A stretch of DNA of 56,636 nt from Lichtheimia corymbifera B2541 (Eukaryota; Mucoromycota; Mucoromycetes; Mucorales; Lichtheimiaceae). Position 1 is the first letter of the stretch; each line of letters begins with the position of its first letter. Below are positions 23,410-35,400 of the stretch, piece by piece. Both the position numbers and the translations under genes were made by a program. The stretch covers positions 1-56,636 of the forward strand of contig JNEU01000709.1 in the NCBI GenBank assembly GCA_000697475.1. The letters run 5' to 3'. The notes beneath the pieces are model-generated. The model did no database searches and had not been told where the DNA came from. It worked only from the letters and a program-made list of their open reading frames with translations.

Positions 23410-24405
23410 TCAAGTGGAGATCTTGAGCATAGATCTCAAACCACGTTGGATTTCAGAGAGTGTTTGCTCGGTTGTATCAGGATGAGGATGATGTCCTGTC
23501 ATCATGGTAGCTGGCATCATGGGTTGATGGGGTTGAGGATGGCGAGGAGTGAGCAAGCTCATCAATTGTTGGGATTGTTGTTGAAGTGAATAGTCCTCAA
23601 TGGCAAAGACACCGTCGTGATCATAAGTAGTAGGATGAACATAAGGTTGTTGCTGATAAGAGGTGGGCGATGACGGGTTGAAAGCAGGAATAGGTAATGC
23701 ACTAGGAGCTGGTGCATTGCTAAAGCATGGACCACAGTAGACTTTGGCAGCGGAAGAGGTAGTAGCGTTGTTATTGTTGTTGTTGTTGGAGCGACGTTGT
23801 TGGTTTCTATGAAATCAGGGATGAGTGAGCTGAATGTGGTAAAGCGTTTGGTATACCAACCTCTTCAATGGGGGGAAAGCTGCTGGGCCAGGTTTAGACA
23901 TGGTGGTCGACCGCTGCTTGTTCAGCTTCTTCTTGTTGCTAACTTGGATAGCATCAGAGTTCTCTGAATCACTCGAACTGCAAGGAGGACTTGAACTCAA
24001 ATCCAAACTCTGGATAGCATCAGTCATTGAAGCGATATCACGCTTGCGTTCCACACGACGAGCCTTGGATGACATGACATTAGGCTTGCGTTGTTGTTGA
24101 TGCTTGGATACAGGCTTTTGGTTCTTGAGAACATCCCATTCTTGCTTGGACTTTTTGTTTGATCGAGGGGATGGCGAAGCAGTGGTAGGAGCCTGAGCAG
24201 CAGTAGTGGTCGTTGCCTTGGTCACGTGAGGTTTACTAGGCTGTTGTTGTTGTTGTTGGTTACTCTTCTTTTGCCGAGCATACTGCTTTGGTGGATGTTG
24301 CCCCGAGTGTTTGGATGCCTTTGGAATGCTCTTTGCAGATGTCTGTTGTTGCTTTGAAGAGGGAGCATTCTTGGGGCGGGCGACGGTGGCTTTGTTGTTG
24401 GTCAT
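23410..24405 (-). CDS. Edc1/PNRC-motif protein, probable mRNA decapping activator
   Basis: Two exons, 24405-23861 and 23806-23410, total 313 residues. The protein is largely disordered: basic, Gln/Ser/Thr/Lys-rich N-terminal half, then a Gln/His/Pro-rich tail. Within it residues 203-223 hold VYCGPCFSNAP followed by APSALPIPAF. This matches the short linear motif shared by animal PNRC and yeast Edc1/Edc2, which binds the Dcp1 EVH1 domain and activates Dcp2 decapping. A C-terminal helix (TEQTLSEIQRGLRSMLKI) may be a second contact. The donor used is GTTGGT: only this choice keeps the motif in frame, and a better-looking GTATAC 4 nt downstream would not. Function is inferred from a motif alone; most of the sequence has no domain. 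Confidence 0.72.
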
Positions 24406-25523
24406 CGTTTGGGGGATAATCAGCGGTAATAAGGTAAAAGGAGAAAATGGGACAATCAGGCGGTGTCAATGGGAAGCGAATAACTATTAAAGGGGAAGAA
24501 AGGATGTGTGTGTGTGCGTGGTGTAGATAGGGCTCGTGAGTGAATATGAGTGTTTTATGTTCTTCGTCACAGCGATATCAACATGGAAAAATTGTTATGG
24601 AAGAAAGAAAGAAACCCGGCGGCAACCGAGTGGTTTTGTATCAACGCTGAGTTTGTTGTGTGATGATGTGATGTTCCACCTATGTTTTACCCTCTCTTCT
24701 TTTACATCATCAGCAGACGACGACGAGAACTTGATCAATAACTGACGTTATTATGGTTATGGTTACATTCACCATGCGTACACCAGCAACTCTACAACAT
24801 AGCTAAACCTTGTTTATTATTTTCCTGATGATACCACTAATAAGCTTAGCTCTCACGACCCATGCTCCCAATCATGCTCAAACGCTCCCATGTTTCAATT
24901 CCTCCTTGCCAAAGTGTATATGGACTGGTAGCTTTGTGACGCGAAAAAGATGATGCAATAATAGTCTCGATGATGATCAGCCCATTGTCAGCAAACACCA
25001 AAACCAGAAAGTGACACCACCACACAGGATCTTTTCATCAGGAAAGGGTATGAGGAGATATTCTTGCTAGCCAACCATCTCATCTCGGGTAGTCAAAGAT
25101 AGAACAACGTATGAATAATGAATGTGATCTCTTGGACTCCTCCTTAACGATGATCAATGCAGCTCATTATGGGTGGTAGTTCTCCTTTTTAAATATGCGC
25201 ATAAACAAATGATGATGATAGTAGTAGAGAGAAAGGTGGTTGTGGTTGTGTGTGTGTGAATGTGTGAAGGATGTACAGGATATGGGACAAGGAATTAGAT
25301 TTAATCTGTGTAGCATAAAATGGGCACCAGTGAAGTACATGCATTCGCAGGATGACATGAGCCATTTTAAGGTAAGGATAGCACGGGTGTCTAATTTCTT
25401 AAGCAAGCAACTCTCTCTCTCTCCTGCACATGGTCTAAAAAGACTCTCTATTCTTTTGCAGAAACCCACACTCACACTCCTTTCTATGCTCTCTTTTCCC
25501 CTTACTTGACCTCTTTCCTTCTC
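24406..25523. other. Divergent intergenic region between Edc1-like and CLIP-like genes
   Basis: About 1.1 kb. It has GT-rich (24507-24522, 25240-25265) and CT-rich (25413-25425) stretches, the last shortly upstream of the CLIP-like start. I see no gene or RNA feature. Confidence 0.55.
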
Positions 25524-27815
25524 ATGTCAAGAACGCCTGACAGTGCAAACGAGGCTCATAAACCATTACGACTCGCTCGACAAACTTCACACGATGTATT
25601 GCGTCCACGACAACAAATGCGTCTACCAGCACCCATGTCAGCTTCCAAATCGACTCGCATTACTCCTTCGCGTTCACGCATGTCAGATAGCTCGTTTGAC
25701 GACGATACCAGCTCACCCACTTCTGTACCACGATTTTCGATTTCCTCCAACAGCTCAGTGCAAACTATATTAACAACGCCGCGATCCTCCATCACCGCTA
25801 CTAGTCCTAATAGTCCCAAAGAGAATGCAACTCATAGCAGCAATAACAGCAACCAGCAGTCGAGTTGGATTGGTCAACGAGTTACAGTGGAGACAATGAA
25901 TATTTCAGGGACATTACGATTTCTCGGCACCACTCAATTCAAAGCTGGCGTATGGGCAGGCATCGAATTAGATGAGACAGGGACTGGCAAGAATGATGGA
26001 TCCGTAGCTGGGTAATGTATTATCAATCATCCTTATACCCAATAATGCATAATCATCTGTGCTCCTTGTCCCTTTTTCGTATGGCATCTCCTCCACCCAA
26101 AGAACTCCCCCTTGATTTTAATGTAGCACATCACTCATACCCGTGATTTCATTATGTGTCCATATAGGGTCCGCTATTTTGTATGTCCACCAAAGACCGG
26201 CATCTTTGTACTATCCTCAAAAGTGCAACGTGTCATCAAAGGTGCAAGAGCTTCCCGTTATGTGGGTATGACAGCAGCTCATCTCAAACAACAATCACTC
26301 AAGAAACAAGCCTCATCGCCATGTCTGAATCAATCCACCCTGGTTGCTCCCCAGATGAAACGACGTCAACTTTCATCGTCACCTTTGCATCCGCTTACTC
26401 CAGTGTCACCAAATGAATCATCATTGTCTTCAGTGCACCCACATCATCCTGTCGGACCAGCCAAAAAGGAAACCGATCCCGAGGAACAACAACAACATCA
26501 TCATAGCAACGACGACTTTGTTACGACAACAGCAGCAACGCATGCTTCATGTGAAGCCGAGATTCATCAATTGCAGGATCAACTACGTACATCCGATAAG
26601 CGTATCAATGAACTCGAGGAATCTATTGACGAGCTTAAACGTGCTGGGATGGAAACGATTGAATTATATGAGCGAGCTGTGCAACGACACGAACAAGACA
26701 TGAAACGCTACACAGCCAAATTGGCAGGTGCACATGCACGGATACAAACATTGGAGACGGAACGAGATCGGCTTGTTAGTGCAAGGGATGCAATGATTGC
26801 AGATCATAAACGTGGACTTGCAGAAGTTCAGGAACGATTACAGCAAACAATACAACAAAAGACGAATGATGAGACAAAATGGAAGGCTGATCTTGAACAA
26901 CAATTGGCAACCACCAAAAGTGCACTTGAACAAGAACGTGTTACACAACAATGTGCTGAAAGGGAGTGTGACAGGCTACGAGAGAAGATCAAGGAGATGG
27001 AAGATGATAAGATGGGCTTGATGGAAGAACTCGAACGTGCACGTACAGCTGCCAAGGAAGAACAACAATTACGATCAGTCAAGCTACAACATCTCGAATC
27101 CGAAAATCGACAACTCAATCAAGCCTTGCAGGAAGCTCTTCGACAACGAGGTTTAGTCAACAACAGCAATTTCATTGTCAACAACACGATGCGTGTCAAC
27201 AAAGAACTTCCACCAACACCCAATGACCCTTCACAAGAGGAGCTGCAGGCTCAGCTCACCGAAGCACGCAAGATTATTGATCAAATGTCTCGTGAACGTG
27301 CAGACGCAGATCGCCATCATCGTCGTGAGATCAATACGCTTAACAGAGATATCACTGAGCTTGAAGGCTTGATTGAAGCAAAGATATTCAAGGAAGCCGA
27401 TTTACTCGAAGCACTTGACAATGAACGCAAAGCAGTGCGTAGATTGCTTGCTGAACACCATCAACATCGTCATACCCAACAACAGCAACAAGCTGCTCGA
27501 AAGGCCATCATCACCCCTCGTACCACCAAAGTGAATGCCCCTTTACGACCTCCACCTTCAGTACCACTTCCAACCATTGCTACGACTACCAGCACTACCA
27601 CGACACATTCTGAAGGCGAGAAATTATATTGTGATGTTTGTCAAGTGGAAGGGCATGATTTGATGGGATGTCCCTCACTTTTGGAGCAATTGCCTTCCTC
27701 AATTCAGGTACGTGTTTGATATAGGAGATTAAAGGAATGTTCCTCATACCAACCAACACCCTTGTCTTTTCAGTCCTCCTGCCGGCAAGTCAGGGCTGAT
27801 AATGAAGTCTTTTGA
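25524..27815 (+). CDS. CAP-Gly microtubule plus-end tracking protein (CLIP-170/Bik1-like)
   Basis: Cytoplasmic linker expected to track growing microtubule ends. Three exons: 25524-26011, 26168-27707 and 27774-27815, total 689 residues. Residues 1-115 are Ser/Thr/Pro-rich with basic patches. The single CAP-Gly domain spans about 118-185 with [11 protein letters not shown] and [14 protein letters not shown] on either side of intron 1. A long Glu/Gln/Arg coiled coil fills roughly 240-540. Near residue 650 [15 protein letters not shown] is a CX2CX4HX4C zinc knuckle, as in CLIP-170. The last exon adds 13 residues ending NEVF, an acidic-aromatic tail resembling CLIP EEY/F-type ends. Without splicing of intron 2 the frame ends two codons after the donor. 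Start: first ATG; the upstream in-frame TTG is unlikely. Confidence 0.9.
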
Positions 27816-28026
27816 TCGTTTTACTATTACGCATATTCCATCACCATCAAAAACAACCATCATCATTCTCGCATTATTCTCATTCTTCTCATCATTATTC
27901 CCACCACTTATTACACCTTACATATTACACTGCCGTTTTTTCCCTTTCTATTTTGTAATAACGAGTATAAATGTACATGCCGTACTACTACTATCACTAT
28001 CATTTACATAATACTGCTGATGATGT

Positions 28027-29508
28027 TTAATGATATGCCCATGTGGGTATGTTGGGTGTCTCATAGGCCCATGATTGGTCTTTGGAAGCATATCGCCATG
28101 CATGAAGCCAAATTGAAAGTAAATTGGGTGGTGGATCAGGTGTCATGACAAGCCCACAGTCTCGGCACGCATTAATATGGGAAGGATCAAAGTCTGGGTA
28201 ATGTGAATGAGCGGCGATCGTTTGTACTACGTTGGCTGCATATTTCTCGTCAAGGGGTTGACCTTCTTGTAATAGATGGGACCATGGCTTATCAAGTCCA
28301 TAAAGTGGATCATTGGCAATCGGGTATCCCAAATAGCGTAAATGGACCCGGATCTGATGAGTACGTCCTGTGACAGGCCTGCATCGCACCAAACTTGTTG
28401 TACCATCATAGCTAATCCGCTCAAACTCGGTCTCTGAAGGTTTGCCACCATCATCTTGGACATAATGAAGAGAAAGTCTAAAGGATATCCGCTTGATGGG
28501 TGCTGTACATACAACTCGGCTAGTATCAAAATCAATACATGTGCCCCTCGTCAGATACATACAGTAATAAAGACTTACTCTGGGAATTTGCCAACGACTC
28601 GACAAAGATATTCTTTCTGAACACGCCCTTCCACTGTGTCAGCCCATAATCTACGTGCACCATCCACATTCAATCCAATGAACATAAGGCCTGACGTAGG
28701 CAAGTCAAGACGATTTGCAGCTAAGATAAAATACCATGAGTTGAAAGCTCGGTATAAAAATAGCACATTTTACTCACGAAAGAGTCGAGACACATTTAAC
28801 TGGCGTTGTAATAGTTGGGTTACTGAATTGTATCTGTAGCGGCCACCGGGATGAGCCTAGAATAAAATGCGTCAATGAACAAAGAGCAGACTGCCGGTTC
28901 ATAACACATACGGGTATACCGCCTGGTTTGTCAATCACCACAAAATCATCTTGATGGTCAATAATCTCTATCGGCTTGGCAGTGACAGCAGGCTCATGTC
29001 TGTGAATGTGATGGGTGATCAGGTCATTGTGTTGGACAACGTATGTGGGCTCGACTTGGCTGCCATTGACGGTGATATGGCCGCATTGAATAGCATTGTA
29101 CTATCAATCGAGCCACTTATTAGTCAAGTTGTCATGGTAAAGCACTCGTTCACAATCCCTCACTTGCATAATACATCTTGTCTCGAAATTGGAATTCGGT
29201 GGCAAAGACATCCAATAGGGGTCGCTTGAGCCATCGTTCTTTTGCATACACTTGATGTTGGAAAAAATAAGGCTTCACTTTGCGTAATCCTACTCATTTG
29301 TTATATCACTCGCTGTACTCCAATTCAATCCATGCATGAAAATGATTTACCGTTTTCAATGATATACTGCGGAACGTCATGTCGTTGCCTGTGAAACCAA
29401 GAGAAAAAAGTTAAATCCCATGGCAACTGACAACACAGCGAAGCGACTCTATTTCTTTTACCTGCATTTCGAAATGGTGCCGAGTGTCTGGTTCACAGGG
29501 CGGTGCAT
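28027..29508 (-). CDS. RluA-family tRNA pseudouridine synthase (Pus9/Rib2-like)
   Basis: Converts a uridine, probably U32 of tRNAs, to pseudouridine. Seven exons: 29508-29462, 29388-29351, 29289-29168, 29100-28912, 28856-28778, 28720-28579 and 28519-28027, total 369 residues. The order is a Pus9-type N-terminal segment (VKPYFFQHQVYAKERW, LLDVFATEFQFRD), an S4-like RNA-binding part (GHITVNGSQVEP), DDFVVIDKPGGIPAHPGGRY, the catalytic motif NRLDLPTSGLMF with Asp164, and RPVTGRTHQIRVHLRYLGYP. The third intron (29167-29101) fits only as a GC-AG intron: the GCAAGT donor keeps frame, whereas the GTGAGG 4 nt downstream does not. No mitochondrial targeting peptide is evident. Yeast Rib2 has an added deaminase domain that is absent here, so Pus9-like is the better label. 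Confidence 0.88.
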
Positions 29509-29874
29509 TGCTACACTTGAAGGTGACAATGAGTTCCAATGAAGAAGATCAAGAGCATTGCCAAAGTAATACCATGTACGCGATCTTGTGCAGTGTAAGA
29601 GGCGGGAAAGGAAAGGTTCACTTTTGGTGCACATGATCTCAACAAGACCACACTAGCTGACCACAAAAACGTCCCACCTCCCAATGTTCCACTGTACACA
29701 AGTAGATAATGTATCACTCTAGTTCATAAATGATAATATATGATGTATTGATGGTGGCTGTACAAATAAAACATGTGTGAAGAAGGATATATCAAATGGG
29801 AGGATGATTGATGGAAGATGGATGGATTGATGAGAGGAAGGTGATCATCTATAGCGATCATGGGTAGAAGAGGG
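29509..29874. other. Short intergenic region between PUS gene and NIPA gene
   Basis: 366 bp holding the 5' flank of the pseudouridine synthase and the 3' flank of the NIPA gene, both on the minus strand. GATG/GATGGAT-rich around 29740-29850. Nothing else seen. Confidence 0.5.
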
Positions 29875-31634
29875 TCAATGAGGAGAATGGTTACTATTAC
29901 TTGCAACAAGGCCTTTGTTGTCTTCATCGTTATCACGATGTAATCCCATACGAAATGCGCTGAGAGGATCCATAGCATCCTGTGCCCTATGGCCTTTAGC
30001 TGATGGAGGAGGGTCAATGGGTTGGATATCAATCGTCTCCAATGATGTCGAATGTTCTACTAATGGGATCTGGTCTTAATCATAACAGCATCATCCATCT
30101 ATGATATTAATCCAATTTACCTTTTTCATTCACAGTCAATGTATCCGGTGTTCTGAAAGGATTCATGTGATTTTCCTCGTCATCGTGAAAGCTCCTTATC
30201 TGATCCATGCTGTGGCGATCTTCATATGATACTTTTTCGCTCATAAATGTGTGAAGCAAGCTCTTGCGTCGACTATCAATGCTGCTAGCGCCATCATCCA
30301 AGTCATTGCCGCTTCGTGAGTAATGAAGTAATGCAACACCCGAACAAATAACCAAGAATCCAAATACGCAGGTGGTGATATCAACGCCTGATGCATCAAA
30401 ACCGCGATAGAGGACCGTAGCGCTTACGATGGTGAGTGTGGTAAAGAGCACATAATAGGTGGGTGTAACGACAGCCGTGTTGAATATATTAAGTGCCTTG
30501 TTGAGATAGACGATTTCAAGCACCAATGTCACCACTGTGAGAGCGAGCACAAGATAAATGAACCAATTGGTGAATTGATTTTCAATTGTGAATGAATGTA
30601 CAATGGCTGAACCGAGACCTTGTGTAAAGACAACTGATAGCGAACCGATCCATGAACATACGCCAATGTAGACGAGCATATTGGTTTTGCCCCATCGAGG
30701 GCCGCAGTAAAACACTAGTACCAGGGATACGATCACTGCAATGCCTGCATAAACAAGGAATCCTAACCATGTGGTGTCAGAGAAGGGGTTCTTAAGGTGT
30801 CCTGTCCCTTGCTTTTTCTCTCTTTGAATGTTGTAAAACACCATCCTACTCACCCACGGATAGCATCAAATGCTTGAAATTCTCGATTGTTGTATCCGTT
30901 GTGCCTTCTTCAGGTGCATGTAACACGATAACCACTGCGCCCAAAATGCATTGAACACAGCCAACTTTGCCTTGAAAATTGAGACGTTCCCTTAGGAAAA
31001 AGGATGACAGTACTGCACTGTGCAATCAAGGGGGTGGGGTTGATAGATAGGTGTTATGAGTTGAGTTGTTGATGACCCCTCGATTATCCTCCCTGTTGTT
31101 GTAACAAAACCCATACCTGATGACTACGCTCAACGCGCCTAAAGGAGTTACAAGGATAGCCGGTGCGAATGAATATGCCATGAAATTGCAAAGCTCGCCG
31201 ACAATCACTTTAAGAGAAACATAAAAGTTAGCGTGATTTACTATGGGGATCATGCATTATTAGTCTTACTCAGAATCATGCCGGCCCACCACATGACATT
31301 TTTCAGGTATCCATAGCCCTCTCCAGCGCTGCGTCCTATATAAATGCCAACATGAACCACTTGTTTCTATCATCAAAAAGAAACATGTTACGAACCTGTT
31401 CTTCCCATTGATTGTAATAACCCCTTTTTCTTGAATACAAAACTGCTGCCGATAAATAGACCTGTGTGACACAATATCATTTGAGTACGTCTGCTGCCAA
31501 ATAGGCGTGTATACATATATATGCTTACTGCTTCCAATGGCAAGTGAGAGACCAATGGCCTTATATAGCGATCCGTGGGCATCGGATGTACCGGAAGCAA
31601 AAGGATCGGTTGTCGAATTGGTGGGTTCACTCAT
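29875..31634 (-). CDS. NIPA-type magnesium transporter
   Basis: Multi-pass membrane protein of the NIPA (DUF803) family, known as Mg2+ transporters of plasma membrane and endosomes. Seven exons: 31634-31529, 31461-31396, 31335-31270, 31207-31117, 31017-30854, 30762-30121 and 30059-29875, total 439 residues. Family landmarks: [77 protein letters not shown] and [16 protein letters not shown], giving about nine membrane helices. The cytosolic C-terminal 130 residues are acidic and Ser-rich with RRKS and SMDQIR-type phosphorylation candidates. The acceptor at 30762 is preferred because it gives [11 protein letters not shown] without an insertion. Transport specificity is inferred from the family. 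Confidence 0.9.
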
Positions 31635-32493
31635 GGGATTGTATTTGGCAAGTGGAGGACTATAAACCGGAAACCGGATATGCCGAGTAGTAGACGTATA
31701 ATAGTAAAAAAGAAAAAAGAGAGAAAGGGGAAAGGGGAGAGAGTAAGAAGAAGAAAAAGGAAGAAGAAGGGAATAAGAGTTTCAACGACAAACTAGCTTT
31801 GAGTTGCATCAGTTCACTCCCCTTGCCACATCCTCGTTGTATTTTTAGCTTGGTCTTGTCGTCATGTGTGTCATGAAAGAGGACTATGCTATTAATGCCA
31901 GCAGGGCCTGTCCAATGGCACCGTGCGCGCACCCCAGCCCATATTTAGTACTGCCACTTGAAAAGCAAAACCCGATCATCCGCCTTTGACACATATTATT
32001 GTGAATAATGTAGTTCATTTGTTGCCTTGTTGTTTATTCATCCCTGGTTCCATCATCTTCGTATCTTTATAATCAACCATCAATAATAAACATATCATCA
32101 GGTGAGATGAATATTGATTCACATACATGGCATGTGAAACTACGCAACAATGTACCATCCTTATTGCCGCTCTATTAATGGCTCATCTCTAAACCACCAC
32201 TATCCTCCGCCCAGCTTGATCGCCGCTAACTCTCCCATCATTGTACCATAGGAATCCTTTTTGCTTATGGAAATTTTTCACTCAATAGTCCCTTTTGAAA
32301 ACGATCTAGGTCAATCTTATGATCGACACACACCCACACACACACTACACATATAGCGAGAGAGCATTAGGTTGTTGAGAAGCTTGAATCGAATACAATG
32401 ATATTGTGAATAAGTAGATAGTGTAAGGGTTAATAGCACAGGGATGGAGTGAGTGAATGAAAGGGAATAAAGGAGAACGAGAGGGTGATGGCA
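31635..32493. other. Intergenic region, NIPA promoter and 3' flank of the mucin-like gene
   Basis: About 860 bp. A polypurine stretch (31708-31770, so CT-rich on the NIPA sense strand) precedes the NIPA start. Short CA repeats lie at 32327-32346. No gene is recognised. Confidence 0.5.
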
Positions 32494-35400
32494 CTAGAAA
32501 AATTCATAGCGTCTATCGCCTTGTTGTGGTGGATGTTGTTGTTGGTAATGAGCTGCTGCTGCCGATTGTGCCGCTGCATAGGATCCCAGATCCTCATCAC
32601 GAGTCATGCGTCTATCCGAGAATGGATTTTCATCATCGCTATCCGTAGGCGTGTTCTTTACTGGTGGTGTTGTAGGTGATTGCTGAGATAATGGAGCAAC
32701 AGGACCAGGGTTGAGTTGCGGAACATAGGACATGTGTGGGTCGGGAACACCCGATTCATGATGTTGTGGCGTTGCCGTGGCAACAGCAGCACCAACAGGT
32801 ACTGTAGCACCGCCCATACCACCAACCAATTCACCATGGCTATTGTAAACATGCGCAGCTGTTGCAGAAGGAGGCGGTGAAAGTGAATCGGAAGAACCAG
32901 CGGCAGCAATCATCATGCCAGGTGGAGGAGTGGGAGTAGAAGATGTACCCAACATTTGTGCCAAAAAGTTGTACTTGCTCAAGCGGGCTGATCGACCTTG
33001 ATTGCCTGTATCTTCTTGCATGGATGATGTATTGGCTACAGCTGCTGCTGCTGCTTCTGAATCGACCAAATCCCGGAAATGCTGTTGCTGTTGCATTCGT
33101 TCTTCTCGAAGTGCTGCTGCCTTCTTTCGACGTAAAAGCATGATCAACGCACAAATGAGAATAGCTGCGCCAACGACCGATCCAACCACAGCACCAGCAA
33201 TTTGACCTCCAGACAATTGTGATCCATCTTGATGTTCTGGTGCATTTACACATACGCCATCACAATAGGTTGACTCGCATTGAAAGTCTTCGTAGCACTG
33301 GTCTCCAATACCAAGTAACTTTGTACACTTGCTTGTGGCAGCGTTACAAAAGTAGTCGGATGGACAACGACCATCAACAGTCATTGGATCACTTCCACAT
33401 TCAAGCTGACCAAGGACGAGAGAAGGCGTAGCAGTAGATGATGTAACTGTAAAGCTACGTGTGGTACTCGTTGTTTCTTCATCGGTGGATGTTGGCGTTT
33501 CTTGAGTCGTTGTTGGTTCATCAGTGGTTGTTGGATTTTGTTGCTCGGTGGTAGTGGTGGTATCCAATTGCTGAGCAGCTACTGTTTGATCATGGGTTGT
33601 TGTCACTGGAGGTTGAGTTGTAGTTGGTGGAGGAGAAGGAGTGGCTGTTGTTGTTGGAGGTACAGTTGTTGTGATGGTGGTGCTATCCTGCTCTTTAGTG
33701 GTTGTACTCGATTGTTCAGCATCCTCGGTAGACGTTTCTTTTTCAGTAGTAGAAGTTGTCTCTTTGGCCGTGGTAGTCGTGGTAGTCGTTTCCTCAGCAT
33801 CCGATGTAGTTGTCGTCGAACTCTCTTCTTCAGTTGTCGTGGTCGTAGATGTTGGTTCTGGATCTGAAGTAGTGGTCGAACTCTCTTCCTCAGTCGTAGT
33901 GGATGTTGGTTCTTGCTCAGTTGATGTAGCTATTATCATATTATCAATATCAGCTATCATGTAGAAACGTTTGACGTGATATATTACCACTACTTGTTAT
34001 GCTTGACCAATCGTCAGAGCTTGATGACTCGGTTGCGGATGAGTAAGTAGGCTCAGAGGTAGTGAATGTATACGACGGATCAATTGCAGGTGTTGTAGTC
34101 GAAGATGGCTCATAGGTGATTGTGGAACTAGATGACCACCAAGGAGGATAATGCGTAGGTCGATGGGGTGGATAATGTGTAGGTCGATGAGGTGGGTAAT
34201 CATCGGTACCAGTTGGCTCAACAGTTGGTCTACCATGAGAAGGATGATCGTGTGGTGGGTGGCCATGAGGAGGATGATCGTCGGGTGGATGACCATGAGG
34301 AGGATGATCGTGTGGTGGGTGGCCATGAGGAGGATGATCGTCGGGTGGATGACCATGAGGGGGATGATCGTCGGGTGGATGACCATGAGGGGGACCACCA
34401 TTGGAGCCATTATCATCACCAGTTGGGCTTGCAGTAGATGTTGGTTCTTCATTATCAGTGGGTGTAGCTGTAGCTGTATCATCGGTAGGTGTTCCCTCAT
34501 CTCCATTATCAGTTGGTGTAGCTGTAGCTGTAGCTGTATCATCGGTAGGTGTAGCTGTTTCACCACCATCGGTAGGATCGCTATTGTCAGTAGGAGAAGG
34601 CGAATGACCATCATCAGTGGGAGTTTCATGCCCATGGTTGTCAGCGTCATCGGTAGGCTTTGGTGAATCGCTGTTATCATCTGTAGGCTTTGATGGATCA
34701 CCGCTATCATCCGTGGGTTTCGAAGAGCCGTTGCCATCATCCGTAGGCTTTGGTGAATCGCTGTTGCCATCATCCGTAGGCTTTGGAGAGTCGTTGCCAT
34801 CATCAGTAGGCTTTGGTGAATCACTGTTGCTATCATCGGTGGGCTTTGAAGAGTCGTTGCTGTCATCAGTTGGCTTCGACGAACCGCTTCCATCATTAGT
34901 AGGCTTTGACGAACCGCTTCCATCATCAGTTGGCTTTGAAGAGTCGTTGCCGTCATCAGTAGGCTTTGATGGATCATTGCTGTCATCAGTAGGCTTTGAT
35001 GGATCATTGCTATCATCAGTAGGCTTTGATGGATCACTGCTATCATCGGTGGGCTTCGAAGAGCCGTTGCTGTCATCAGTTGGCTTTGAAGAGTCGTTGC
35101 TATCATCGGTAGGCTTTGACCAATCGCTACCATCATCGGTGGGCTTTGAAGAGTCGTTGCTATCATCGGTTGGCTTTGACGAACCGCTTTCATCATCAGT
35201 TGGCTTTGAAGAGTCGTTGCTATCGTCGGTGGGCTTTGACCAATCGCTGCCATCATCGGTAGGCTTTGACCAATCGCTACCATCATCGGTGGGCTTTGAA
35301 GAGTCGTTGCTATCATCGGTTGGCTTTGACGAACCGCTTTCATCATCAGTTGGCTTTGAAGAGTCGTTGCTATCGTCGGTGGGCTTTGACCAATCGCTGC

